DNA of 64,000 nt from Lumbricus rubellus (taxonomy: Eukaryota; Annelida; Clitellata; Crassiclitellata; Lumbricidae). Location of the stretch: assembly GCA_945859605.1 (NCBI GenBank), contig OX243819.1:9847801-9911800 (forward strand), read 5' to 3'. The notes under the pieces were generated by a model. That model did no database searches, had not been told where the DNA came from, and saw only the letters and a program-made list of their open reading frames with translations. Positions within the stretch are counted from its first letter, which is position 1; the number at the start of each line of letters is the position of its first letter. The position numbers were made by a program, and so were the translations under genes. Below, piece by piece: positions 17,316-27,700 of this stretch.

Positions 17316-18316
17316 CACCGTGACTCAAAAAAAGTAAGCCAAATTGTTTTGCATATATCTCTAATACCTGAAGACATAATTATGAAGCTACAATTTTTCA
17401 AATATTTAGAGAAGTGGACCAAGAATATGATTCCAAAATTTCATGAAATAAAGTTGAACGGATAAAAAGATATGAATATTTAAACTTCATATACCGAAAT
17501 TGCAGTTTACAAGCAATTTTTTTGTCAGATTCAATAAAAAGTAAGCCAAACTATTTTTTTTACATCTCTGATGTCTGATGAGTAATCATAAAAACTTTCT
17601 CCAGATATTTAGGGAATTGAACCAAGAATAGGATTCCAAAATGTCATGTCATAAATGTGAAGGGATAGAAAGATATGGATATTTCAACTTCATCACCCGA
17701 AATTTCAGTTTTCAGCAAGACTTTTATTGTGTAGACTTCATTTCTCCCACATTATGGCCTCCGAACAGTCCAGATTTGAATCCTGTCGACTATAAAATGT
17801 GGAGCGTGATGCAAGATCGAGCCTACCAGACAACAATCCATGATATAAACGATCTGAAGCAACGCTTGTTGGAAGTGCGGGATGGCCTGAACCAGAGGAT
17901 AATCGACGTTGCTGTTGCCATTGCAATGGCGCCAGCGCCCTCAGGCTTGTGTGCAAGCAGGAGGGGGACATTTTGAGCATCTTATTCAATTAAATTATCA
18001 AACCATACTGTTGGGGTCATATTGGTAGTTCAATTCTCTACATATCTGGAAAATTTTAGAATGTTTAATCATCAGGCTTTGGAGATAATAAGGAAACACT
18101 TTATTGAATCTGATAGAAAATTGCTTGTAAACTGCAATTTCGGTATATGAGGTTTAAATATTCATATCTTTTTATCCGTTCAACTTTATTTCATGAAATT
18201 TTGGAATCATATTCTTGGTCCACTTCTCTAAATATTTGGAAAATTTTAGCTTGATATGTCATCAGGTGTTAGAGATATATGCAAAACAATTTGGCTTACT
18301 TTTTTGAGTCACGGTG
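17316..18316. mobile_element. mariner-like element with about 200-bp inverted repeats
   Basis: Starts CACCGTGACTCAAAAAAAGT after TA and ends with the inverse, followed by TA. The inverted repeats extend about 200 bp with good identity. The interior plus strand keeps a transposase remnant at 17720-17976: FISPTLWPPNSPDLNPVDYK, the conserved Tc1/mariner region around the catalytic acidic residue, then LKQRLLEVRDGLNQRIIDVA. The N-terminal part is missing, so the element is non-autonomous. Confidence 0.85.
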
Positions 18317-18337
18317 TACATGTATATAGCCTATATA

Positions 18338-19216
18338 CACCGTGAGGCATAAAAAACAAAGCCCATAGAAAAATTGTTATAATTGTAACAATATTCAAAC
18401 AATGTCAATGAAATTCAGGAAATTTATAGCCAAATAGCAGGCAATGTAAACGGATTTTCAGTTTGTACTCAAACTGTCCGCCTTTAGCTTCTACGCATGC
18501 GCGAAATCGCTTGCGCCATTCACGCACCGCCGAGTCAATAATTCGCTGGTCAAGATAGTTCCAAGCTTGCATAATTCTTTTACGAAGATCTTCAACATCA
18601 CGGACTGTGGTTTTGTACACTGGTGTACAAAACAACTCATCCTCAGTCTTCAGTGTTACAAACACTGATGAGTTACTGAAGCAAAAATAAAATACAGGCG
18701 GTTTCGTGAAAACAGAGGAGTTCTCTTTTAGTGCATTTTGTTTGTGAAGACCTGTTTTCTTATTCCTGCTTCTCGTAGCAATACTCAAAATGATCGTCTG
18801 TATGTAGCAGTTGGAACTCGAAAGAGATATATTGCAGCCGACCGCCTTTTACGCACACGTCCGACGTTTAGCAAATCCCAAATGGTATCAGTCGGTGCTT
18901 CTTCTCTGGGGCGCACCACGCACGTCAATTCACTTTGTTAAACCGGGGGGTACAATCAACGGCCAACACTACAGAGATGTTTTTACTCATGGAAGGCCTT
19001 CTACCTGAAATTCGAGAACTCTGAATTTTACATTTTCCAGCAAGGTGGTACTCTAGCGTACACCGTACAGAGTTCAAGAAACGATTGCACTTCCGACGAA
19101 TGAAACTCGACTTGGCTTCATAACTCCTACACTATGCATGGCCCCCTAACAGCCCAGATCTGATGAATCCTGTCAATTAAAAAATATGGGTATGCATGCA
19201 GGAAATGGTGTACAAA
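18338..19216. pseudogene. Second mariner-like element, internally inverted and split
   Basis: Begins CACCGTGAGGCATAAAAAAC after TA. On the minus strand, 18620-18450 encodes the transposase C-terminus (TTVRDVEDLRKRIMQAWNYL, later RACVEAKGGQFEY). On the plus strand, 18766-19216 encodes the preceding part (LANPKWYQSV, HFVKPGGTINGQHYRDV, ending EMVYK) with stops and frameshifts. The two halves meet the same reading point (VYKT) but in opposite orientations, separated by a copy of a host repeat (18621-18765). The transposase is dead. Confidence 0.75.
18621..18765. repeat. 145-bp direct repeat, copy 1
   Basis: Nearly identical to 19206-19350, with one difference seen (gagttactgaagc against gagttattgaagc). 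It derives from the segment just upstream of the unit-2 signal exon and lies between the two halves of the rearranged mariner. Confidence 0.85.
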
Positions 19217-19350
19217 ACAACTCATCCTCAGTCTTCAGTGTTACAAACACTGATGAGTTATTGAAGCAAAAATAAAATACAGGCGGTTTCGTGAAAACAG
19301 AGGAGTTCTCTTTTAGTGCATTTTGTTTGTGAAGACCTGTTTTCTTATTC
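19206..19350. repeat. 145-bp direct repeat, copy 2
   Basis: This is the copy continuous with the rest of unit 2 (gattaagttctgtgtatgct follows, as in unit 4 at 43277). Its left edge, ggtgtacaaaac, is shared with the mariner transposase sequence. Confidence 0.85.
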
Positions 19351-20189
19351 GATTAAGTTCTGTGTATGCTGATTGTGTCTGTGGCCTAATGGTCCAGTAA
19401 ATGTATGCAATAATCTCATTGGATGTACATTCATGTAGCGCCTCACAAAATCTCACGAATGCGCTTATCATTTACACATTGTGCTACAATTAACAATAAT
19501 ATTTTCTTTTGACCAAATTTGCTAAAATCGCTGTTGTTAAGCAGCGCGATGACGATTATATATACTCAATTCTAAGATTGGTTCTAATCACACACCATGA
19601 ACCACATTCCTCAGTCTCCTCTATCCATCACTTTTCGGGCTTTTCATTCAAAACTTAAGACACTCCTTTTCATGAACTCTTACTCTGTCTCAGCTGATCC
19701 CCCACCCTCCAATTTCCGGCCCAGACGACACCCGCCCTAGTAGCCGTTCCGCCCATCTGATCCAATGGTAACTCGACCCGGACCACCACGGACTACTCTC
19801 ACGGACAACCCTTCTGACTCAACGCAGCGCTCGTGAATAATCTGGTGCCCCGCGCTTGGCTTTCGAGTAGCGCTTTAGAAATTTCAAATTTATTATTACG
19901 ATTCAAGTGGAATAATTAAGTAACCTACCGTTTTCTACAGAACCCCGCAAAAGCAATCGTGGAAACGAGTTTAATGGCAGACGCTTATTTAGAAATTGCT
20001 ATGCAGGGGCAATCTGCGTTAGAATCGCTGCAAGTGAACTTCAAAATGCTTCATGGCTTCTTCTAAAAAGCAGCGCTAGTCTTTGCTGAGACAGTTTTAT
20101 CCAATAGAATCCAGAATCTACAAATCTTGTAGTAAAGGATTTCTCTTCTAATATTGTTGTTTCGGCTTCTCAAATAATATCTTGAGTCT
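19351..20189. repeat. Intron 1 of unit 2, paralogous to 43277-43690
   Basis: The edges align with unit 4 (gattaagtt, then the stretch ending in cggcttct and ttgagtctta). The middle (about 19560-19880) is an insertion of unclassified sequence. No gene was seen. Confidence 0.45.
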
Positions 20190-20197
20190 TATCCAGA

Positions 20198-21019
20198 AGG
20201 CTATAGTGTTGAGCACACTTCTATAATTATGGAGCTGAGACGTGGCCTATGACGGTGGAAAATGGAAAGCGATTGGAGGCGGCACATCATAGGTGCATGG
20301 CTGAGACGAATTCTACACATCTCATGGAGAGACAAGATAACAAACAAAAGCATCAGATATGGACGCCCGCAGACATTTTTGCAGGAGGGGGCAAAACACG
20401 ATGGTCAACGTTAAAAATATTTAGCAGGAGGAAAAAAATGCAAAGCGGAGAGTTAAGAACATGCATGGGTATTTTTCACATAGGTTTCTTGATGTAAATT
20501 TCTCAGTTTCACTTTTTAAAATTTCTAATAAGAATTGTTTCTTTTTGCAATTAAAAGTTGTGTTTAAAAATCGAAAATTATTAGTTAAAAGTAGGTTTTT
20601 TAATTCTCTAATGCGAAGAAATTTGTTATAAACCCCAAAAGTAGTAGTGAGAAAAATAGGTTTCAATTTTTCAGGGGGGCAAGTGCCCCCCTTGCCCCTA
20701 TATGCGGGCGCCCACGGCATCAGAGAAAGGACTGGACAGGAAAAAATGGAGATTATCATCAGAAAGAGGCGACTAAAGTGGATGGGGCATGTAGCAAGAA
20801 TGGAACAAGAGAGGAGAGCAAAACAAGCAACAATCTGGACTCCGGAGGGAAGACGTGGTAGAGGGAGGCCAAGGAAGAACTGGATGGAGACGGTACGGGA
20901 GGATTTGCAAGGTCTGTAGGTGACGTGGAACGATGCTGTCGAGGTGGCGATGGACAGAATGGAATGGAGAAGATGCGTTTCTCGATGTGCAGAGCTGCAC
21001 GGGAAGGACTAAGGTAAGA
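20198..21019 (+). pseudogene. RTE-like LINE 3' fragment with target duplication
   Basis: The plus strand encodes the C-terminal part of a LINE reverse transcriptase protein: YGAETWPMTVENGKRLEAAH, HISWRDKITNKSIR, then after the nested MITE RRLKWMGHVARMEQERRAKQ and RGRGRPRKNW, ending near ELHGKD. It is flanked by the 8-bp duplication tatccaga (20190-20197 and 21020-21027). The paralogous unit 4 has the empty site at about 43689-43696. It is 5'-truncated and frameshifted. Confidence 0.8.
20358..20716. mobile_element. hAT-type MITE nested in LINE, 359 bp
   Basis: Termini are tatggacgcccgca and tgcgggcgcccacg, flanked by the perfect 8-bp duplication gcatcaga (20350-20357, 20717-20724). Skipping the element and one duplication copy leaves the LINE frame continuous across the site (S-I-R, then E-R-T). 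It is non-coding. Confidence 0.82.
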
Positions 21020-21236
21020 TATCCAGAATCTAGATCTAGATTCCACATGTTGTGAAATTCTGCAACATCAATCGCTATAACCCAGATAGGATCTTATCAG
21101 CTGCTCCAGGTTCAATCTTTAGCTCCAGGTTCAATCTTATAATTGCGCAGGATCGAGCTGTTGCGTTCCACTGTTTGAAACCGGTGTCAATCAGACAGTT
21201 CAGACGTTAAAGACAAATCAAAAGACACTTACTTAC

Positions 21237-21380
21237 ATCTACAGCTGTAGCCTGTAGTCAAGACTTTAGTGTAGAATAATTATTGGACGCAATCGGTCCA
21301 CAGTAATGTTCTTAATGTGGCTGTCTCTACGCCTGCAAGCCTTCAGATCGAATGACGGCCGCATATAATTAAATTTTATG
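21237..21380 (-). promoter_or_regulatory. Unit 2 core promoter and non-coding exon 1
   Basis: A CATAAAAT box (reverse of 21373-21380) is followed by a 5' UTR-like stretch (cgtagagacagccacattaa) ending at AGAT|GTAAGT. It aligns with units 1, 3 and 4, so it is inferred by homology. Confidence 0.55.
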
Positions 21381-21399
21381 CACGGCAGAAAGCATCAAG

Positions 21400-22425
21400 G
21401 TGAACGGATGCGTTCAGTTCAGTCACATTTCTTGCCGACCACAATAATATTCTCCCTCTCCTTCCTCCTCTTCTTCGTCCTTCTCCTCCTGAATCATTGT
21501 TTTTGCCATAAATTTTATCATTCATTTAACCTCTAAGCTTAATTGATTCATCGCGTCTCATTTGGAAGCAAACAGAACTAAAAAATCAGATTTATCATTG
21601 TCAAATTTCATTCCAACTGAATAATAATAATAATAATTGACTTATGCACCGATCACTCGAAAGTCATTGAATTTGTACTGATTACTGCTCTTTTGTACGT
21701 GTTTGATGCTTTGTCAATAAACGGCTTACTTACTTAATAATAATAATAATAATAATAGCAACGACAATTTATATGGCGCCGTAACACAGCCATACCGCTA
21801 CAAGGGCACCAAAAGGCGGCACAAGGATATATCCTGAGCCCGTCCCAAGCCGGGATAAAGCAGGAGGTTCCGCGGTGGACTGCAACCTACCCGGCAGTTT
21901 TTAATCTGCTCCCTGCTTGGGGGTGGAGAATTCGGGTCTCTGGAGGCGGAAGAAGCCTCCTTTTTGGCGGAGTGTTGGGCGGACAGCAACCGGTCGCTGA
22001 GCCACCAAAGACACCCATGTGATCGGCCATTTTCTGGCGAACTTTTTTAGTCTTTCGGTCGATATCTCAGAAAAATACACCATTTTTGATACTTACAAAA
22101 CTGACGAATTTTCGTGTATGCATGTACCCAAGACCCGTCGATTTTTCTGAGCGGGGGATTGTTGTACACTGAGTTTTTAGGGGATGCTAGGTATTTACAT
22201 ACATATACATGCAGCACCTCGCCAGGAGAATTCATTTTTGGGGGAAACTTCCCCCCCAGGGACGCCTAGATTAAACACTACCCACCCGGGTAAAAACCTT
22301 CACGCAACAGAAACAGCGCAACGATAGAAGTCTGCATAATAGTCTAACATCAAACAACATGCTTTGGCTACCCTTGAGGCGGAGTTTTAAACTATGATGT
22401 TGATATTTGCACATGACATTGTAGG
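21400..22425. repeat. 5' flank of unit 2, paralogous to 44600-45400
   Basis: Matches the upstream flank of unit 4, including gataaagcaggaggttccgc, the segment gcggacagcaaccggtcgct and the tail caacacctcgccaggagaat (or its variant). The fragment at 34930-35960 shares the inner part. No independent gene was seen. Confidence 0.65.
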
Positions 22426-22426
22426 G

Positions 22427-23153
22427 GAAGGGCTACTAATATGGGCACCCTAAGAAACTTCACTATTTCACGGTACAGATGCAGCTGAATGCGTCGGTTC
22501 GTTTATTCCATGCAGGCATAACTTGGCGTGATTTGTGATCAAATAGGAAGGAATTATTCTTTAATCTGTTCAAATAAAATTTGTAAGTATTTTTTCTAAA
22601 TACTTAAAGTGAGTCATATTATACGACCCTGTTTGTAATAATATGGGCCCCCCCGTTTAATTTTAAAGCATTTTTTCTTAACACAGAAAGTGGCCCATAT
22701 TACACGACTTTGTGTGCTTGTATGAATGGCAGAAGCCCATAATTACACCTTCGATCACAGTCCCATATTATGATATTACACACAATGGTATGTTTAGGGA
22801 AAATTCGTTATAGCGTGATCAACGAATGTTTTAAAGATCAAAATAGTTGCGTTTTTATATGATGAAGAAATTCTATACCTTCTGAAAACAAAGGGCATAC
22901 TGTAACCCAAATAATAAGCCTCACAACAGCTGCTGAAGTTTGAAATTTTTTTGGGGGAAATTTACATAAAACAAAAACATTGGATAATTTCGTGCAGAAG
23001 TTATGAGCATAGGGACACATTCAAAACAGGAAGTTGAAATCGGTGGACGGATTGTATCCCACAGTAAGAGTTCTCCGCAGACATGGTAGGTGTGAGAAAC
23101 CACCGTGGCCCATATTACCCACTGGCCCATATTACAAGCGTTTTCCCTAGGTC
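22427..23153. mobile_element. DNA element with TAGGGGAAG ends and atatgggc motifs
   Basis: Left end taggggaagggctactaata and right end (minus strand) CTAGGGAAAACGCTTGTAAT are imperfect inverted repeats. The motif ccatattac or its inverse recurs inside. The ends resemble those of 40591-41538. No transposase or clear target duplication was found. Confidence 0.5.
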
Positions 23154-23159
23154 TATTAA

Positions 23160-23528
23160 GTTACATAGGGCATCATTCATTCATTTATTCTGAAAATTTG
23201 CATAGTTTTATAGAGCATACAGTCAAAATCACAATTGCATCACATGCCTCAATCCGCGCTTATATCGTATGCATGCATTTTAAAAAATAGTTTAAGCCAC
23301 ATTTTCATTTAGGCCTATGAGATGAGTTCGAGATTTCTTTTGTTAGGTTTGTTTTGCTAAAATAATAGATTTTGTTTGCTTTTAAATGGGACGTTCAGAT
23401 GATCGATGTGCGCACTGGTGAACAGCAAATCCGGTGTCCTGCTGAGTTAACCAAGATCACTATTTTTGTTGTTGTTTTTACTATGGTAGGCCTATTTATT
23501 TTGGCCTAAATTGTTTTCCCAATGATAT
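23160..23528. other. Unassigned spacer between units
   Basis: AT-rich sequence without a coding signal or recognisable repeat. Confidence 0.3.
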
Positions 23529-23536
23529 GTTAATTT

Positions 23537-24614
23537 GGTAGCACGACATTTAATTCCGCGACACTTAATACCGCGACAGTTAATACCGGACGACGGACAC
23601 TTGGTCCCGGCGACAGTTAATCCCGCGTCAGTTAATCCTGCGACAGTTAATCCCGGCGTCACTTAATCCCGGCGACACTTAATCCCGCGATATTTGATAC
23701 CGCGACACTTAATACCAGGACGCACATGAGTCCGAATATTTGTACGATTATATTGTTGTCCACATAGCCAATTGGTTAGGCCTACCTCTCTGTTCAGGTT
23801 TCTGTTGTAGCCTACATATGTACATAAAACGATCATTATAAAGGATTTTAAACACGATTGCGAAGTTTAGTCTACGATAGGGAAGTGACATGGAGGCGAA
23901 TTTCGGCAGCAGTAGCAAGGCCTGCTGGCCTATAGTTAGCTACACTGGTAAGCGAGAGCGGCATACGTCTGTTGGTTGCAACGGACTGCGGTTCAAGCCC
24001 CGGGCTGGGAGTTGACATTCAGATATTTAGATATCTCGGGTTAGCACGTGTTTGACGCAGATGCGCAAGTTGCTGCGGAGCGACCTTGGGCAAGTTGCTT
24101 ACCCATCATTGTCTGTGGGGAAGACAACGGGAAACCACCTCACTCATCTCATCACCAGGGGCGTAAAGCCAATGAACATGCCTTCGGGCAGAGAACCATC
24201 ATCATCATCAGCAAAGCCAAACAGGCTGTGATACATGGAAATTACGAATAGTTTAAGCATCGCGACAATGCCAACAGGGCTCCTTTTATGAAAAAGAGTG
24301 AATATTGCTGTAAGTATGGCTCTTATCGAATTTTGCTGGTTTTGTAATATTTAACTGCAGAGGCTTAACTCTTTTGAACAATAGTGAATAGGCCTAATTG
24401 ATGTGACTATTGCTTTTATGGAATTATAACTCGTTTAAAATGCTATTTTACTTTCCCGGTGTTAAGTGTCGCGGGATTAAATGTCGCCGGGATTAACTGT
24501 CGCGGGATTAATTGGTCGCGGGATTAATTGTCGCGGGATTAATTGTCGCGGGATTAACTGTCCGGTACTAACTGTCGCGGTATTAAGTGTCGCGGGATTA
24601 AGTGTCATGGAACC
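23537..24614. mobile_element. Foldback-type element with cgacacttaatcccg repeats, 1078 bp
   Basis: Flanked by the perfect 8-bp duplication gttaattt (23529-23536, 24615-24622). Ends are ggtagcacgacatttaat and, inverted, ggttccatgacacttaat. Each end carries about ten tandem 14-17 bp units of the type cgacacttaatcccgg in inverted orientation to the other end. The core contains a SINE-like sequence. No transposase is present. Confidence 0.82.
23930..24250 (+). mobile_element. tRNA-derived SINE-like sequence
   Basis: A B-box-like ggttcaagccc (about 23990) lies downstream of an A-box-like taagcgagagcgg. The body contains accttgggcaagttgcttac, a module common in animal SINEs. It sits inside the foldback-type element. 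Confidence 0.5.
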
Positions 24615-24724
24615 GTTAATTTTAACCGGAGGTGGTTCTAATTCTCACGGCTAGTAAAACTATGACCGAAGACGGTTTTGAATGAATGAGTTTGAATGAA
24701 TTTGTTTATTGCACAGGAACGTGT

Positions 24725-27700
24725 AATCCTAAAACTGAGACAGGACCATCGAAGTGACGACGGACCTAGGCCTATACTAAAAAGACAATTAAATATCTGT
24801 ACCTTACCATTTATTCACAACAAAGGTTGCAGGCCCAAATGTGGCTTAGGCCAACTGACTACGCTGAGTTGACTACGGCTAAAATGTTTTAGTCTATTAA
24901 TTCACAACGATTATTACTAATTTATATGGAGGCTTCAAACTTGGTGATCTTCCAGATTGTAGAGCAGCTATATTGTTAATATCAAGTTGATTGAAACGTC
25001 ATAAAGAGTATTGAAAGTGAATGAAAATTGGTTGGCTTGTTCAGAGGACGATGACGGATGGTAACTGACTGGATTGATCATCGTTTTCTTCTGTATATAA
25101 TACATGTATTATCGTTGATGTCCCAAGTTAGCAGCTGGTGACCATAGTGCTGTTGTTTGCAGTTATCCCCAACCATACTTTCCCCAGTCTACATTTGCGT
25201 TAAATTTTCCTCCAACTTTACCTGTAATAAAATCACACAGGCCTATATATATATATATATATATATAGATATATATATAGGGTGGGTCAAAAAAAGACCC
25301 CCCTAGGTTTTTTGCCAATATTTTGGCCAGAAGTTAGAATTTTGAAATGAAATTTTGCAGTCTTGAAGGCAATTTATATTTACACATGATGGCCAGATTT
25401 CATTTAAATATATCAAACAGAACAAAAGTTATATCTGTTTTAGACTTTTAGTGAGGCCACCCCCGTTTTTTGACGATTAAAAAACGAAACGCAAAAAATT
25501 TAGGGTTTTTGCCAATATCTTGACCAAAAGTAAGAATTTCGAAATGAAGTTTTACAGGTTTACAGACACTTGATATTTGCACATTAAGGCCGGATTTCAT
25601 CAAAATATTTCAAACACAGCACAAGTTTAGCACTTTTAGCTGGACCACCCACCGTTTTTGACGATTCAAAAACGAAACGCAACAAAAAGTAGCAAGAACA
25701 CGATTTTATTAAGTCTCGTCTCAAATAACTGTTGTCAAATTAACTTGGTAGTGCTTCACAACTTGTGTTCAATGTGCCCACCACCAGTGCCAAAACTTCT
25801 TTTGAGTCTCTTTGCAAAGTTCTTGATGGACCTGTTGACTAATCTCACAGATTCCTTATTTACCAATTTGATGTCATCTTGCTAAGTGACTTCTCAGTGA
25901 TGTGCAGCTACGCTGGTACCCTGTTTATTATTTTAATAGTAATAATAATGACCATCTGGCAATACGAAGGCTATCTGATAACAATTATTTGAGATAAGAC
26001 TTAATAAAACCGTGTTTTTGCTACTTTTTGCTGCGTTACGTCTTTAAAACGTCAAAAAATGGGGGGTGGCCTCACTAAACGTGATATAACTTTTGTTCTC
26101 TTTCAAATATTTTGATGAAATCTGGCGATCATGTGTGGATATGAATTGTCTTTAAGACTCTAAAATTTCATTTTGATGTTCTTATTTCTGACCAAGATAT
26201 TGGCCAGAATAATTGAGTTGATTTTTTGTTACTTTTTCGTCGGGTTTTTGAATCGTCAAAAAGCGGTGGGTGGCTTCACTAAAAGTGGTATAACTTTTGT
26301 TCTGTTTGAAATATTTGATGAAATCTGGCCATCTGGTGTAAATATGAATTGTCTTTAAGACTGTAAAATTTCATTTCGAAATTCTTAGTTTTGGTGAAGA
26401 TATTGGCAAAAATCTTAGGGGGGAGTCTTTTTTCGGCCCACCCTGTTTATATATATATATATATATATGATTATCTACAAAGCTATTCAATGTATAATAT
26501 ATGTATACAAAACTATAGGCCCTACATGTATAATGTAGTGGATAACTTATATATTACATTTTCTCTTTCTTTGCTCCCTTCCGTCAGAAGCGAAAGCGTG
26601 TGTTGGTCGAGGTCTGCAGGCTGACATGCAGAAGACAGAATGCAGGAATGTGGAAGCTAGGACAACTGAGCAATCTACTTTTAGTATCTCAATATCTCAA
26701 TGGGACGGGGAGGGGGCGGTGGCGGTGGCGTATTGGATAACACACTGCCAATTGCGAGAGAAGGGCTTGCCCATGGTCCCTACGCGGCGACGTGAGGTGG
26801 ATTCGAGTCTGCAACCATCCGGCTGCAAGGCGGCGAGCATACCCACTACAGTGACTACACCACCGTGCCCGAAAAAGTATTGACAAAGTAACAAGGGCAT
26901 AAAACAAAGGAAACTGCAAGCAACATGATAATTGTAGAATATGAAGGAATTTACAGGACTTACGTTTGTTAATTGTTTCTCTCTTCGCGGTACGATATGC
27001 ATTTAAATTATCAAGCTGTAGAAGAAAAAAGCGATAGGAGTAATCTTACATGTCAAGTACAAATGCATCTAAATAAATCGTTAAAATAAATAAGCAGGAA
27101 TATGCGACAGTCATGACCAAGTTGAAATAAAGAGAATATCGCCAAAACATTTAATAACGAGACAGGTATACGGCTACACGTACACATAGGCGGAGACCTG
27201 GGCTGAGGATTGGGGGGACTGACGGGTGGCTGAAGGAAAGACGCGAGATTTTTGGGCGGACGAAAATTTTCCGCGACCCTTTTCTCACGAAAAATTTCTA
27301 TTTTCGCCGCCAAAAAAGTTGAAGACCTTTTTTTAGTCGTTTGGACCAAAAAAGGCCAAAAGTGAAGAATAAATTATATTTTATTCTTTTCAATAAAAAT
27401 TTTTGTTCACCCACCGTGAAAGTCTTAACGCTCAACTTTGGGGGACCAATAGGCTACATGGGCCATCCCCCAACACCTTTTGGGGGACCGTCCCCCTGTC
27501 CCCCTAAGTCTCCGCCCATGCACGTACAGCATGGGGGTCGGTTTTTAGATAAAACAGATTAGGTCATGCAAATCGGGAGAATGATTGCATGGTTGACGAG
27601 AAAAGATGAAAAACATGATAAACGAGAATAGGAAAAGAAACGGAAAGCAGAGTGTATACAAAGAAAAACAATTTTTACAGTTCAAATGAGACAAGATGAT

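Larger units (their letters stand above)
15712..22440 (-). pseudogene. Tandem secreted-peptide gene, unit 2 (disrupted)
   Basis: Minus-strand unit recognised by homology. A CATAAAAT TATA-type box lies at 21373-21380, and non-coding exon 1 ends at AGAT|GTAAGT (21237/21236). The stretch before the signal exon is at 19217-19350, and the terminal block is at 16750-16390, with a tttgtag acceptor before 16746 and AATAAA (reverse of 16392-16397). The signal exon breaks off right after its first codons, where mariner sequence begins (about 19216). No middle exon could be found. The last exon hits a stop after three codons in the frame homologous to unit 3. Insertions include a foldback element, a mariner, a rearranged mariner, a LINE and a nested hAT MITE. 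It is judged a pseudogene. Confidence 0.6.

Noticed and set aside
17011..17318. Three overlapping minus-strand ORFs as the middle exon of unit 2
   Set aside because: A good donor exists at 17097, but no residues resemble the middle exons of units 1 and 3, and the acceptor is weak.
23930..24250. tRNA gene
   Set aside because: A- and B-box-like motifs are present, but no complete cloverleaf was found and the sequence continues as a SINE body. The same applies to 26690-26885 and 33000-33230.
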